Shown here: positions 1 through 11,938 of the stretch, one piece after another
How the letters are laid out: the number at the start of each line of letters is the position of its first letter
How positions within the stretch are numbered: position 1 is the stretch's first letter
Assembly: GCA_026075535.2 (NCBI GenBank)
Contig: AP026550.1
Span: 2,356,001-2,420,000 of the forward strand
Direction: 5' to 3'
Length of the DNA: 64,000 nucleotides
Source of the DNA: Tricholoma matsutake
Lineage: Eukaryota > Basidiomycota > Agaricomycetes > Agaricales > Tricholomataceae
Program-made: the position numbers and the translations under genes
The notes under the pieces: generated by a model
The model's database searches: none
What the model was told of the DNA's origin: nothing
What the model saw: only the letters and a program-made list of their open reading frames with translations

Positions 1-207
1 CAGAAAAATTATGCACAAAGTGACAATAATAATTTTTGAGTCCCAAGAAGGCTTGAACCTTTTTGACATGGGTGGGTGCAGGCTAGTCAGTGATCACCTG
101 TACCTTGATCAGGTCCATCTTAACTCTGTCAGGGCCAATCAATAATCCTAGGAACTCAATCTTACTTGCACCGAATACACTTCTCCAGTTTCAAAAATAG
201 ATCATTC

Positions 208-612
208 TTATAAGGGCAACCTCAGCCTCTAGCAAAGGGAAATCTGAAGTTAAAATTATACAGGGATTGGAGGTGCACCTAGCAAAGGGAAATCCAAAGA
301 GAAAACTCTGAGGACCCCTGTGCCAATGCCCAGTATATGTGAAGACTGCAAAAATCAAATAATAATCTAAAAATAGAAAAGGCGGAGATAGGCAGATCAA
401 GGTTGCTGAATGACATCATACCAAGGGGTAGATGTTGGAAGGGGTGCTCTGCCTCTAAATATAAAACTGTCAACATGCACAAATGTGATAGAAGGGAAAA
501 TTAGTAATAAAATAAGGAAAAATAAAGAATAGGAGGAAAAGAAGTGAGGAAAAATATAGGATGAACATAAAAAATAGGAAAAACACATGGAGCATCCCCT
601 AGTCCCCTTACA
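208..612 (-). repeat. Direct repeat copy 1, probable 3' LTR of the gypsy remnant
   Basis: About 405 bp, closely similar to 4274-4712 in the same orientation. On the minus strand it begins TGTAAGGGGAC. It contains a short internal duplication (AGCAAAGGGAAATC twice) and an AT-rich TATA-like stretch (AAATATAAAAC). The inner boundary is uncertain because I see no clear terminal CA. Confidence 0.6.
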
Positions 613-1889
613 ATTCTCCACTAATTTCTGTTATGGAAGGGTTAGTTGGCCTGTTCACCAACTTACCCCTTCCTGGGAATTTTGTCATGGCTGCTCCATC
701 ATGCAATGGAATTGTTGTGCTACCATATACCCATCCTTTTTCTTTCATTTGTCAATATTTCATGTAACTAACTTCCCTTTTATTGCTTGCAGTTTGTTAT
801 TCAATCCCTTTGACACAACAAAATTAGCTTCCAATCATGATCCATCAATCATGTGATCCATCACACTTACATGCTTCCTTGGCCTTTGTGCTGACAGCTC
901 CGATGTCAATAAGGCAGAATGGTTCCAGTTGTTAATTATTCTTGCATCTGACACTTCCTTCATCTATTTATAACTCATCTTGGCAATGATCCAGTGTTTG
1001 ATCCAACATCACATTCCATGGCTATTCAAAATCCAAAATTGATGGGTCAATTGACTGGACGGTAGGGTCAAGGGACATCATTTGACTGCTCTCCGCACTT
1101 GGAGGGGGCACAAGTGATGCTCCATCAATAGAGACCCTCAATGACAGTCCACTCCCTGAGTCATCCCCAGCCTGTGAAGCCCTGAGACAAGGACTCGACG
1201 ACACCACTCCAACATCACCTGCCATACAAACACCACTCTCATCTTGAAGATCATCAATACATCACGACAATGATGATCCAACTTCTTAGCTAGTTTATCT
1301 TTCTTGTTGCTTGGTCCTGTCAGTGCAAGAGAATGTGCATGATTAGATTTTTTATTATCTCTACCATATTTTGTATTTAGGTGTCCTCCCACCTGTCGAA
1401 TGGAGCATGCAATTTTACTCTCAATTTCTCCCTCCTACTAAGTTTTCCCTCAGGTTCTCAAAGTCTCTCAAGTTCTCTGCACACTAAGGTGTAGAAGTTA
1501 AGCTAAGTACTCAAGTCTCAAGTTCACAGCTCCAAGAAGCCTCCCTTTACAAGTTCAAGTTCTCCAGTCCCTTTCCTTACTGCTTTACAAGACCTTTTTA
1601 TTGTTTCTACTCATTTCGAGCCTAGTATCAACTCCGTGTTTGAAGACCCTGTTTTCTGTACATGAACCATGTGGCCTTGTTGATTGCATTTTCCATTTGT
1701 TGTTGATCATCCTACATATGACACATTTTGTATCAATCACATTCCTGAGCATAGTTACATGCCCACTTTCACCTAACAAGCTAACAGCTTGTCTACCCAG
1801 TCCTCTCCATCTTTTTGTTCAATCTTGTTTACCCAACCGCTCATGATGCAACATTCCCATCAATGGATCTCCAACAGAACTCTCTTCCT

Positions 1890-2270
1890 GCCACACCATA
1901 ACACCTTCTGCACTATCACCTCATGATTTTCTTCATCCTCCATAAATATCAGAATGTTGTCAATAGATATTATTACCATGCCTTTGTCAATTATGTCCTT
2001 GAAAATGTCGTTCATCATATTCTGGAAAGTTGGGGGCTATTAGTCATCCCAAAAAACATGACAAGTGGTTCAAAGGATCCTTGATGCATGGCAAATCTGG
2101 CCTTCCACTCATCTCCTCTCCTAATGTGTACATTACTGTATCCCCATAGTAGATCCAATTTTGTAAAAATTTTGGCCTTGTCAATTATTTCTGAGATCAA
2201 GGGTCCATCCTTCTTGTTCAAGCATAACATGGGTGCTGCTTGATTAATGGATTGTGGTTCCCACCATCCT
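1890..2270 (-). pseudogene. Ty3/gypsy reverse transcriptase fragment
   Basis: The minus-strand translation shows the Ty3/gypsy RT signature: [36 protein letters not shown], and after a frameshift [16 protein letters not shown] followed by SIDNILIF in the place of the catalytic YMDDILIF. The changed catalytic motif and the frame break mean it is inactive. It belongs to the gypsy remnant at 208-4712. Confidence 0.75.
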
Positions 2271-2879
2271 GCATTCGCATAGTGATTAATCTTCTCATGA
2301 AACTGTTCATGTAGTGAGTGTGGGACCCTCAGTAGGTGGTAATTGTATCATTTGTCATTGTCAATGAGGTGAATCTCATGATTCACCTCTCGCCACAGTG
2401 GTAGTTTATCTTGCATTCCTCCTAGTATATGCAAGAGCTCATCATGCCACCACTGTTGGCACATTCGAGGGTAGTCTACCTCAGTGAGTCCCATCTCCCT
2501 GGCTTTGCCTTTTCATTTTTGTGAGGCCCTAGGATGCTCTTCTTCTGGGTCTGGTGGTTTACTGAACCTAAGGTGAAGCTTCTTAAAGTTGTGTTCTGTG
2601 TCATTTTTCCAAGGTTCCAATTGTAATGATCCTTGTTTTCTAATGTGATCCAATCGACTAGGATCAATAGGCTGTCAGGCCATGAATTCTTCAGGTTCGA
2701 ATATTTTGTCTCCTCCTGGTTGTTGGTATGTGTCTCTCATAGGTGTGTTGCAGTTTCCCTTGTGTGCTCTCATGGACGCTATTATGGCATTCCATTCATC
2801 TGGCATTCTGGGGTCATGGGGCCACTCATACCATGGTTGAAGTATAGGTCTGTCCCAGAATGAATTAGTACTCTGACTT

Positions 2880-3700
2880 TTTTTTTTAAAATCAAAATTA
2901 TTGTGCTGGGAGGGCTATGCCCTCATGGTACACAGTACATGCAGTCAGGTAGTAGGTCTAAAAAGCATAGAAAAGCAGTGTAGTAAGTCAATACCTGGCC
3001 AGAAATCTACAAGAGCCATAGAATACCACCCCCCACCCCTGACTGAGCACCAGAGTAAAAGTGGGCTGGAGTATCCACCACAATTTTAGGCTATTCTCCC
3101 CTTGTAAGACCTGAGAAAATAAGAATTTGTATGAATGAGTAGCGGTAAGGGGGGGGTCTGCAACAGGGCCCATTAGGCAGGTGGGTGTTAGAATGAGCAT
3201 CATGACAATGAGCCCTAACAAGCTGGAAGAGAAAGTCAGTAGGGTAATTGATAGGGCAGGGAGGTTGGAGGCCATTATGGAGCTGGGGGATGGGGGTTTT
3301 AGGGGGTGGTGGGAGGTGCATTGAGGGAAGAGAGGAAGTTTCTGAGATGGAGGTCAAAGTTTGTGCAAGCTGAGTTTTCTTTGGTCTTGAAGTGTTTGGT
3401 TGAGTGGATATAGCTGAGGAGTGGTTTTACAGCATCAGGGTTGGAGAGGAGAAGGGAGATAGACTTACCTTTGTACCTGAGCTTGTGGTGGAGGGTGTGG
3501 CATTTGTGTTGGTAATGGGGGCATTCAAGGAGGTAGTGGCACACAGTCTCAACTGTGAGACCTTGGCAGTGGGGACAGGTGGGGCTTCTAAGCAGTGTAT
3601 TCTGAAGAGGTGTTGGTTCAAAGGGGAGTGACCTGTTTGGAGCTGGGCTATGATGGCAGATTGGTGGCAGTCTAGATATTCAACAAGCTTAAGAGATTTG
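2880..3700 (-). mobile_element. 5'-truncated LINE (non-LTR retrotransposon) tail
   Basis: On the minus strand about 3700-3300 encodes the C-terminal part of a LINE polyprotein: QLQTGHSPLNQHLFRI, then after a frameshift ETVCHYLLECPHYQHK and a downstream basic tail. This is the zinc-binding-like region after RNase H that is common in fungal LINEs. The copy ends at about 2880 with a run of ten A residues on the minus strand, a LINE 3' tail. The 5' border, where gag of the gypsy element is left, lies near 3700. Its insertion in the gypsy element makes it the younger of the two. The first part reads in frame with gypsy gag, which produced an artefactual chimeric frame of 221 codons. Confidence 0.6.
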
Positions 3701-4270
3701 TTAGAGGGAAGAGATTTGTCAATAGAACCGAGCTCTTTAGTTTGGCACAGAATATGGTCCACGTAGAGATAGGTGTGTTCAGATTTCATGTATGTGAAGG
3801 CCCAATAAATTTTTGCAGCATCATTGATGAATTGATGCAACTGGAGACTGATGTACAACTCACAGGAATTAAGGAATGCACACCCCTGTGCATGCATGCC
3901 ATTAAATTTGGTGGGGGGGGGATGGTTTGATCTGGACATGCTCCTTAGTGGGCATGTTAGGTGGTGCATCATTGTTGGGTGCACTTGGAGTCCCAATGGG
4001 GGGAATATTGGTCGTGGAGCTAGTCTGAAGGGTTCTGACAAAGTTTTCAATTGTAGATCAATTTGCACATGTATTCCGGTAATGTCAAGCACTCTGATCC
4101 ATCCATGGCACTAGGGGGCACGTTAGGTGAAAATGGGGGGGGCGCACTAAAGGCAGGACTGTTGGGAATGGTGTGTAGGGAGTCTGTGGAGCTTTGGGAA
4201 GTGTTGTCCACTCCATACCTGCCTATCTTGGGCAGCGCATTTGCGATTTTGAGCCTTAGGAGAGAGTTTT
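3700..4270 (-). pseudogene. Ty3/gypsy gag-like fragment
   Basis: Minus-strand translation contains VENSLLRLKIANALPKIG and, in a second frame, KFNGMHAQGCAFLNSCELY followed by AAKIYWAFTYMKSEH. The latter matches the pattern of the retrotransposon gag domain (F-G-x5-AFL...YF...A-KI-WALS-M). It directly follows the probable 5' LTR at 4274-4712 and is cut off by the LINE near 3700. Frameshifts make it non-functional. Confidence 0.5.
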
Positions 4271-4273
4271 CTA

Positions 4274-4712
4274 CTATAAGGGCAACCTCAGCCTCTAGCA
4301 AAGGGAAATCCAAAGTTAAAATTATACTACATATTACAGGGATTGGAGGCACACCTAGCAAAGGGAAATCCAAAGAGAAAACTCTGAGGACCCCTGTGCC
4401 AATGCCCAGTATATGTGAAGACTGCAAAAATCAAATAATAATCTAAAAATAGAAAAGGTGGAGATAGGCAGATGAAGGCTGCCGAATGACATCATACCAA
4501 GGGGTAGATGTCAGAGGGGTGCTCCACCTCTAAATATAAAACTGTCAACATGCACAAATGTGATAGAAAGGGAAATTAGTAATAAAATAAGGGAAAATCA
4601 TAGAAAATGAAGAATAGAAGAAATGAAGTGAGGAAAAATATAGGACGAACATAAAAAAAAATAGGAGAAACACACAGGGCACCCCCCTGAGTCCCCCCTA
4701 GTCCCCTTACAC
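4274..4712 (-). repeat. Direct repeat copy 2, probable 5' LTR of the gypsy remnant
   Basis: About 439 bp, the partner of 208-612; it has an extra ATATTACAGGG-containing insertion. On the minus strand the gag-like reading frame starts immediately downstream, which is why I call this copy the 5' LTR. No convincing primer binding site is seen at the junction. Confidence 0.55.
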
Positions 4713-4956
4713 AAATGATGCTTGATGTTGTTTGGGCCATTTTGCGTGAGTCTTCAAACTGTGGTGGGTGTGGCAGTGAGCATAGTGCAAGAGGGAAGGT
4801 GATTTTAAAGATGAGGCTGGATGGGAGGCAAGAGGGATGGGAAATGGAGGTGCTGGGAGAGTGAGGTGGCAGTTGGACACATGTCAATTAGTGGCTCAAT
4901 CACATATCCAGCAATTTCCAGACAGTGATCAACACATTGAGCTCAGTGAGTTCAAC
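4713..4956. repeat. Left piece of an older hAT-like relative (target of copy A)
   Basis: Diverged copy of the interior of elements A/B: it aligns with about 10630-10880 of B in the same orientation, for example the CAGCAATT..CCAGACAGTGAT stretch before 4930. It ends in AGTTCAAC (4949-4956), the 8-bp target of copy A. Its continuation is now found in reverse orientation at about 8970-9693 because of the inversion described in the findings. Confidence 0.55.
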
Positions 4957-7201
4957 TAGTGTTTAAAGGTTCAGTCTATAGAACCGAAAAAAGACGAAAG
5001 ACCAAACCAGACCAAACCATGGTCTGGTCCATTTTTCTTAAAAAGTGAGTAACTGTAACCTTCGGTTCAGTTACCGGTTAACTTTTTTGAAAATATTTGA
5101 AAACTGTTATAAAACTGGTTTGAACCAGTTTAAAACTGGGCTTTTAGCATTCAGACTACTTAAACTACAGGAAAGTAAACTAATGTAGATAATATATAAT
5201 AAACTAATATAAATATTACTAATACCACCATTATAAAATGAAATGGGACAAGCCTGGGGGAAAAGAAGTCATTTGGTGAGGGTTTATATACCTTGTGGCT
5301 GTGCACGGACCATGTGGTCGTGTTTGTGGCCAAAAAATAAAAGTGGCACCATTTTCCAAGAATCATGCGTGTGCAATTGCTCAGTCTGGCAGTTGCCAGA
5401 CAATATGATGCTGGGTGCACAGATGTCACTTTGCTGCGCATTGAGCACCAGAAATAAGTAGGGCCTTGTAAACATGTAGTAAATTATATTTATGCTCCAA
5501 ACCTCACCTCCCAACAGTCAAAGTATTATTTGATAGGAAAGAAAGTGAGTAACAGGGCAAGTGAAAAATTTGATAGTTTTACATCTATAACTTATCTTCC
5601 AATGAGTCAAATTTAAAAAGCCATGCAGTTCTAGATTCCCAAAAGAATATAGAATAGATTTCAGAGTGAAAATGGCAAGTTGTTATTTCTCACATTTTTG
5701 CCATTTGTGAGCTTAATACATGTCAAAAAATAGTTTAAAGGCTTGGAAATGAATCACAGAGTGTATCAGTATGCCCTGAAATAAGTAGTTAAGTGTTTAA
5801 TGTGATGTTGAAGGGTTGTGGCCAGATATACTGTAAAATGCATTGATTTATGGACTTGATCAACTTGAATTTGACTTGAGTTTGACTTGAGTTCTCATTC
5901 ATTTGCAATACTCCACAGAAAAATGAAATTTAAGTTGTAGTAGATTAATACAATACTGCCCCACATGTCTCAACAGTATTTTTACCATTGGCAACAGTGG
6001 AGGAGGCCCCTGGGTTGTTGAAATCAATGTGCTCACTGCATCAATCACTATCCGGCAATTGCTGGAACGAGTGATCAATGACGCACATACACATTGTTTC
6101 TGCCAACTCATCCTTCCCTCCTTCTCTCATCCACCCTCTGAGGCTTTTTCAACATGCATCACCACTCTGTCCACACCCATGACTGCACAAACCAACAAAC
6201 ACAAAACAGGAGGCCCAAACAATGAACTAATGTTGTTGGGGCCCACAGGTATATTTTTGTTAGTTGATTTCTTTCTTTTACTAACTAAATGTTTTTCTTC
6301 ATCTTTAGGTTCCTGTATCTTGATAACAACATTGCCCACCTGCCAAACAACACACACAAGCCAGCCAAACAGGTAACCCATGAAGCCCTGTGCTGCCACT
6401 GTGAGCTTCTGCTCGCAGGGCAGCAAAGGGTCTGTTTCCAGACTATGATGACCACAGCCAATGCCAGCACCCTATGCTGCTGCTGTGAGCCTCTGCTCGT
6501 AGGGTGGCAATGGGCCCTTTCCTGGACAGTGACAACCATGGCTGATGCCACATCATGCAGCACCCCCACCCCGTCTGCAAGCCACTGCTTGTAGGGGGAT
6601 ATGGAGGTGCTGATGACGATGGAACCCAGGACCACAAACAACCAACAATGAATGGTGGGACAATGAACATGGGGGACAGCAAACCATGGGGACAACAATG
6701 GGCAGGGACAATGAACATGGGGGGAGACAAAGGGTGACGACAACCAACCATGGGGACAACAAATGGCAGGGATGACAGGGATGACAAACAGTGGGGATGA
6801 CACAGGGACAACAAATGGTGGGGGCAATGAACCACAGGGACAATGAACCTCTGGGACAATGAATCATGGAGACAACAAACCGCAGAGATGATGAATGGCT
6901 GGGATGACACAATGGCAGTTCCCACCCTCGCTACTAATGTGGGACGGTGGGGTGTTTTTTTTTCTAACTCTTTTCTTTTCTTTTTCTATTCTCTTAGCAA
7001 TACCACACCGCTGCAAGCACCTGCTCACAGGGTGTGATTGTAAATAGTTTTATTTACTATATAATAGAACTTATTTAGCTGGCAAAACCAGTTGAAACCA
7101 GTCTGAACTGGTTACGGTCCATACAACTTGAGGTAACAGTCTGGACTGGTTAACCCTCTTAGGGGTCAAAAAACCAGACCAAACCAAACCTTAAAACACT
7201 A
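4957..7201 (+). mobile_element. hAT-like non-autonomous element, copy A
   Basis: 2245 bp. Ends are TAGTGTTTAAAGG and the complement TAGTGTTTTAAGG, with subterminal ACCAGTC/GACTGGT repeats, a layout seen in hAT elements. Its exact inverted partner is B (9694-11938): every position x in A pairs with 16895-x in B with no net indel. From about 5500 to 7201 the arms look identical; the outer 200 bp differ at many sites. No transposase is encoded; the reading frames are low-complexity shadows. Inside are an intron-like segment (6249-6308), four copies of a quasi-palindrome (AGCNNCTGCTYRYAGGG at 6404, 6488, 6580, 7016) and a degenerate GGGGACAACAA minisatellite (about 6660-6910). Flanks are AGTTCAAC on the left and CCATGGAT on the right, not a matching pair. 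Confidence 0.8.
6249..6308 (+). other. Intron-like segment in hAT copy A
   Basis: 60 bp with donor CACAG/GTATAT, branch-like TTACTAAC and acceptor CTTTAG/GTTCC, preceded by TTGTTGGGGCCC. The mirror copy in B is at 10587-10646 on the minus strand. Comparable segments in element 3 (13259-13312) and element 4 (19950-19884, minus) keep the flanking TTTGGGCCCC and the splice signals, which suggests the elements carry a spliced transcript. Confidence 0.5.
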
Positions 7202-7223
7202 CCATGGATTGCATGTTCCAACA
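7202..7223 (-). repeat. Displaced 5' tip of the copia-1 LTR
   Basis: The minus strand reads TGTTGGAACATGCA followed by ATCCATGG, identical to the start of the copia-1 3' LTR at 18700. The rest of this LTR starts at 11939 after hAT copy B. The tip was carried away by the inversion. Confidence 0.85.
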
Positions 7224-8969
7224 TGTGATACCATGGACAAAATAAAAATTTTCATGATTTTTCATGCAAAACTCATTGAATAAATTAGGAAATAAAACTG
7301 TGGAAAACCCATTGGTAAAACCCATGCATTTCTTTAAATGAGTGAAATTGAGCCATCTATAAACCATTCCAAATAGCTTGACCAGGCTCAAAATCTCAGA
7401 CAAAAATGGAGCTGAATCAAGCCATTTTGGTGAAACAGTAGTGTTTACAAGTCCAGTCCTTAAGATTGGAAAAAGACTGCAGACCAGACCGGACCATCAG
7501 TCCAGTTACAGGCTACATGGACCAGTCCTCAGTCTTGGTTATACCTACCAGTTAATTTACTTGTAACTGTTGCAGGACTGGTCATAACCGGTCCTCGACC
7601 AGACTACCAGTCTTACGATGACATACATTAGTACATATTACATCATGTTAGTACATAGTCCACAAAAGAATAAAAACAAGAACACCCACAATCCACCCTG
7701 TGAGCAGTTGCTTGCAGGCATGGGGGCAGGTGCTGCTATTTGGTCATTGTTGTGGGGTTCAGTTAGTAACAAGACAAGAGAAGGGAATATAAATTCTACT
7801 AGCATCCTATGAGATGTTGAATGGGTGCTGGGTCAGTCATTGTCAGCAGGGTGTCTGTGCAGCCATCCATGTCATTGCTAGATGGTAGCACCTGTGATCC
7901 ACCCTGCGAGCAGTTGCTTGCAGGCATGGGGGCAGGTACTGGGTTGTTCATCATGGTTGGGGTGTGCTTCAGCCATTTCTCATGTTATGGGGGTCCTGGT
8001 GCTGGTAGGCTGTGCTGTCAACTTCACACACTCACGATCCACCCTATGAGCAGCAGCTTGCAGGTGTGGGGTGGGTGCATTGTTGATTCTGGGCATGGGG
8101 GGGGGTTTGGGTGCACCAGTGTGATGTGGTACATGTATGGGGGTTACTGGGTGCTTACTGAGTGGGTATCCCCCTTCTGGGGTCTCCCAGCATCACTCTC
8201 CATGCTCCTGCCCCTTATTGATACCCTCACATCCCACTTTGACAGGGATTCTGGGTGGCAAGGGATCATGATATCTGTGTCAGACAGTTAGGCCCTTAAG
8301 GGGGGTCAGTATGATGTGGCACATGTATGAGGGTCAGTGGGTGCTTACCTGGCAGATACACTGCTCTACAGGTCTACCGTTGCCCCCCTGCACCCTTCTA
8401 GCCTAAGAGAAACCACTCCCATCCCATATGGATGTGGAGGGAGAGGTATGGGAGGTGGCATGCATTGTCATTGTAGTTTGAAAGATATTTCTAATAATGA
8501 ATGAATGAAAGTTTGTCAGTAATGGGAAAAGAACTTTAATAGGCAATGAAACAACATACTTTTTGGTTTTGAAGAGCCCTAGTTGGTCAACACTTATCAA
8601 CATGTTGGGATGTCACTGAGATCTTGTGGTTGGTATGTCGGAAATTTCTGGATGGCATTATAACCTCACCTAGATTATATGTGGATTATCACTCTCTCTC
8701 AGCTAGTATACTGGGCCCTAATGTGGAAAATCTATTACCTACATATGTAAACTACATTATTGAACTGAACCCAAGACTTGGTAGCTAGCTTAACATCAGT
8801 TCTGAGTGTCGATTTTAATGGGTTATGGCGGTTACGTGGGTCACATGGGTCATATTAGGTTATACTGCATTACATAATTTTGTGACATAGCTAACAGCCA
8901 GATGATCTAGATAATAAGGAAATTGTTTAGTTGGGCATTTTAAGGGGAGTGAAAATGGACTTACTTTGA

Positions 8970-9693
8970 TGGAAAAAAGGGCCACAGGAGATGGACAGAA
9001 GGCAGGACACGAGGGAGGTTTGAGCTGGCATGAACACACATCAAGGTGCTGATCACTCAGTCTGGCAGTTGCTGGACAAATATTATGCTGGACACACAGA
9101 GGTTGCTTTGCTGTGCATCAAGCACCACAAACAATTAGGTGCTTGTAAATATGCAGTAAATTATCCTTATATTCCCTATGTTGGTCTCCAACAGTTGTAA
9201 TTTTATTTAGTAGGAAAGGAAATGAGTCTGAGTGCAAATGTCAATTTTGATGGTTTTAACACTATAACTTGTGCTCCAATGAGCCAAATTGAAAACCAAT
9301 TGTCAGCAAAGAATGCCTCAAGTGCACGGAATAATTCTCTGAGTGAAAATTGCAAGTAATTATTTTTCACATTTTTGCCATTTATGGGCTTAATACATGT
9401 CATAAAATTATTTAGAGACCTGGAAATGAACCAGAAGACATGTGTTAATGTTCTGGAATAAGTAGTCAAGTGCTAAAGGTGGTGTGGAAGAGTTGTGGCC
9501 AGGAATACTGTTGAAGTGCAAGAATTGATCATGATCAACTCAAGGCCTTGTGTCATTTCAAAGATAATCTGTCTATTGAATATTAAATAGTCTATCTACA
9601 AATGAAATTCAAGTTCAAGTAGATTAAATTGACACTCCAATATATTTACCACCTGTCTTTTGGGTAGTGGAGGATGCTCACAGATGTTGAACT
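8970..9693 (-). repeat. Right piece of the older hAT-like relative, now inverted
   Basis: Reads in parallel with A 5370-5960 at clearly lower identity than A has to B: shared blocks include CAGTCTGGCAGTTGC, GCAGTAAATTAT, CACATTTTTGCCATTT and GTTGTGGCCAG. It ends at 9693 with GTTGAACT, the complement of AGTTCAAC at 4949-4956. Joined to 4713-4956 after undoing the inversion, it restores continuous homology to the B interior around 10880. Confidence 0.65.
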
Positions 9694-11938
9694 TAGTGTT
9701 TTAAGGTTTGGTTTGGTCTGGTTTTTTGACCCCTAAGAGGGTTAACCAGTCCAGACTGTTACCTCAAGTTGTATGGACCGTAACCAGTTCAGACTGGTTT
9801 CAACTGGTTTTGCCAGCTAAATAAGTTCTATTATATAGTAAATAAAACTATTTACAATCACACCCTGTGAGCAGGTGCTTGCAGCGGTGTGGTATTGCTA
9901 AGAGAATAGAAAAAGAAAAGAAAAGAGTTAGAAAAAAAAACACCCCACCGTCCCACATTAGTAGCGAGGGTGGGAACTGCCATTGTGTCATCCCAGCCAT
10001 TCATCATCTCTGCGGTTTGTTGTCTCCATGATTCATTGTCCCAGAGGTTCATTGTCCCTGTGGTTCATTGCCCCCACCATTTGTTGTCCCTGTGTCATCC
10101 CCACTGTTTGTCATCCCTGTCATCCCTGCCATTTGTTGTCCCCATGGTTGGTTGTCGTCACCCTTTGTCTCCCCCCATGTTCATTGTCCCTGCCCATTGT
10201 TGTCCCCATGGTTTGCTGTCCCCCATGTTCATTGTCCCACCATTCATTGTTGGTTGTTTGTGGTCCTGGGTTCCATCGTCATCAGCACCTCCATATCCCC
10301 CTACAAGCAGTGGCTTGCAGACGGGGTGGGGGTGCTGCATGATGTGGCATCAGCCATGGTTGTCACTGTCCAGGAAAGGGCCCATTGCCACCCTACGAGC
10401 AGAGGCTCACAGCAGCAGCATAGGGTGCTGGCATTGGCTGTGGTCATCATAGTCTGGAAACAGACCCTTTGCTGCCCTGCGAGCAGAAGCTCACAGTGGC
10501 AGCACAGGGCTTCATGGGTTACCTGTTTGGCTGGCTTGTGTGTGTTGTTTGGCAGGTGGGCAATGTTGTTATCAAGATACAGGAACCTAAAGATGAAGAA
10601 AAACATTTAGTTAGTAAAAGAAAGAAATCAACTAACAAAAATATACCTGTGGGCCCCAACAACATTAGTTCATTGTTTGGGCCTCCTGTTTTGTGTTTGT
10701 TGGTTTGTGCAGTCATGGGTGTGGACAGAGTGGTGATGCATGTTGAAAAAGCCTCAGAGGGTGGATGAGAGAAGGAGGGAAGGATGAGTTGGCAGAAACA
10801 ATGTGTATGTGCGTCATTGATCACTCGTTCCAGCAATTGCCGGATAGTGATTGATGCAGTGAGCACATTGATTTCAACAACCCAGGGGCCTCCTCCACTG
10901 TTGCCAATGGTAAAAATACTGTTGAGACATGTGGGGCAGTATTGTATTAATCTACTACAACTTAAATTTCATTTTTCTGTGGAGTATTGCAAATGAATGA
11001 GAACTCAAGTCAAACTCAAGTCAAATTCAAGTTGATCAAGTCCATAAATCAATGCATTTTACAGTATATCTGGCCACAACCCTTCAACATCACATTAAAC
11101 ACTTAACTACTTATTTCAGGGCATACTGATACACTCTGTGATTCATTTCCAAGCCTTTAAACTATTTTTTGACATGTATTAAGCTCACAAATGGCAAAAA
11201 TGTGAGAAATAACAACTTGCCATTTTCACTCTGAAATCTATTCTATATTCTTTTGGGAATCTAGAACTGCATGGCTTTTTAAATTTGACTCATTGGAAGA
11301 TAAGTTATAGATGTAAAACTATCAAATTTTTCACTTGCCCTGTTACTCACTTTCTTTCCTATCAAATAATACTTTGACTGTTGGGAGGTGAGGTTTGGAG
11401 CATAAATATAATTTACTACATGTTTACAAGGCCCTACTTATTTCTGGTGCTCAATGCGCAGCAAAGTGACATCTGTGCATCCAGCATCATATTGTCTGGC
11501 AACTGCCAGACTGAGCAATCATGCACGCATGATTCTTGGAAAATGGTGCCACTTTTATTTTTTGGCCACAAACACGACCACATGGTCCGTGCACAGCCAC
11601 AAGGTATATAAATTCTCACCAAATGACTTCTTTTCCCCCAGGCTTGTCCCATTTCATTTTATAATGGTGGTATTAGTAATATTTACATTAGTTTATTATA
11701 TATTATCTACATTAGTTTACTTTCCTGTAATTTAAGTAGTCTGAATGCTAAAAGACTGGTTTAAACTGGTTTAAACCAGTTTTATAGTGGTTTTCAAATG
11801 TTTTCAAAATAAGTTAACCAGTAACTGAACCGACAGTTATGGTTACTCACTTTTTTAGAAAAATGGACCAGACTGTGGTTCGGTCCGGTTCAGTCTTCAG
11901 TCTTTTTCCAGTTCTATAGACTGAACCTTTAAATACTA
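9694..11938 (-). mobile_element. hAT-like non-autonomous element, copy B
   Basis: Inverted partner of A (see 4957-7201). Flanked on the left by GTTGAACT and on the right by ATCCATGG. The right flank continues directly into the copia-1 5' LTR (TATCATGTTTG), so B sits in that LTR. Quasi-palindromes lie at 9863-9879, 10299-10315, 10391-10407 and 10475-10491. Like A it encodes no recognisable transposase and would depend on an enzyme from elsewhere. Confidence 0.8.
10587..10646 (-). other. Intron-like segment in hAT copy B
   Basis: Exact mirror of 6249-6308: donor GTATAT, branch-like TTACTAAC, acceptor TTTAG, read on the minus strand. Confidence 0.5.

Larger units (their letters stand above)
208..4712 (-). 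mobile_element. Decayed Ty3/gypsy LTR retrotransposon
   Basis: Remnant on the minus strand, bounded by two direct repeats (4274-4712 and 208-612) that are most simply its LTRs. On the minus strand the order is repeat, gag-like sequence (about 4270-3700), an inserted LINE tail (about 3700-2880), reverse transcriptase (about 2270-1890), repeat. The order gag then pol between direct repeats is that of Ty3/gypsy. All frames are broken by stops and shifts. Between 613 and 1889 I recognise nothing further, and 2270-2880 holds only broken pol-like sequence. Bases 1-207 hold nothing I can name. CpG is rare throughout. Confidence 0.6.
7202..9693. other. Segment inverted by recombination between hAT copies A and B
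   Basis: 2492 bp between the inverted copies. Its left end, read on the minus strand, is the first 22 bp of the copia-1 LTR (TGTTGGAACATGCA then ATCCATGG), which belongs next to 11939. Its right end (8970-9693, minus) continues the older hAT relative cut at 4956. In between are hAT-type subterminal repeats (about 7450-7620, GACCAGACCGGACC and similar), three copies of the quasi-palindrome in reverse orientation (7697-7713, 7902-7918, 8042-8058), and 8100-8960 where I recognise nothing. A stretch at 7235-7355 recurs at 26446-26560. Confidence 0.75.

Noticed and set aside
3742..4446. Plus-strand frames over the gypsy gag region
   Set aside because: The minus strand carries the recognisable gag and LINE motifs.
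6285..6925. Minus-strand frames of 119-180 codons in hAT A (and the mirror frames in B)
   Set aside because: They are translations of the GGGGACAACAA minisatellite (Pro/Cys/His/Val-rich) in several frames at once, with no conserved motif.
6404..8058. Regularly repeated 24-bp motif as a CRISPR-like array
   Set aside because: Spacing is irregular, spacers are low-complexity, the motif is tied to hAT elements and the genome is eukaryotic.
4957..11938. Large inverted repeat as a palindromic replication or centromere structure
   Set aside because: Termini, subterminal repeats and target duplications identify the arms as two transposon copies.
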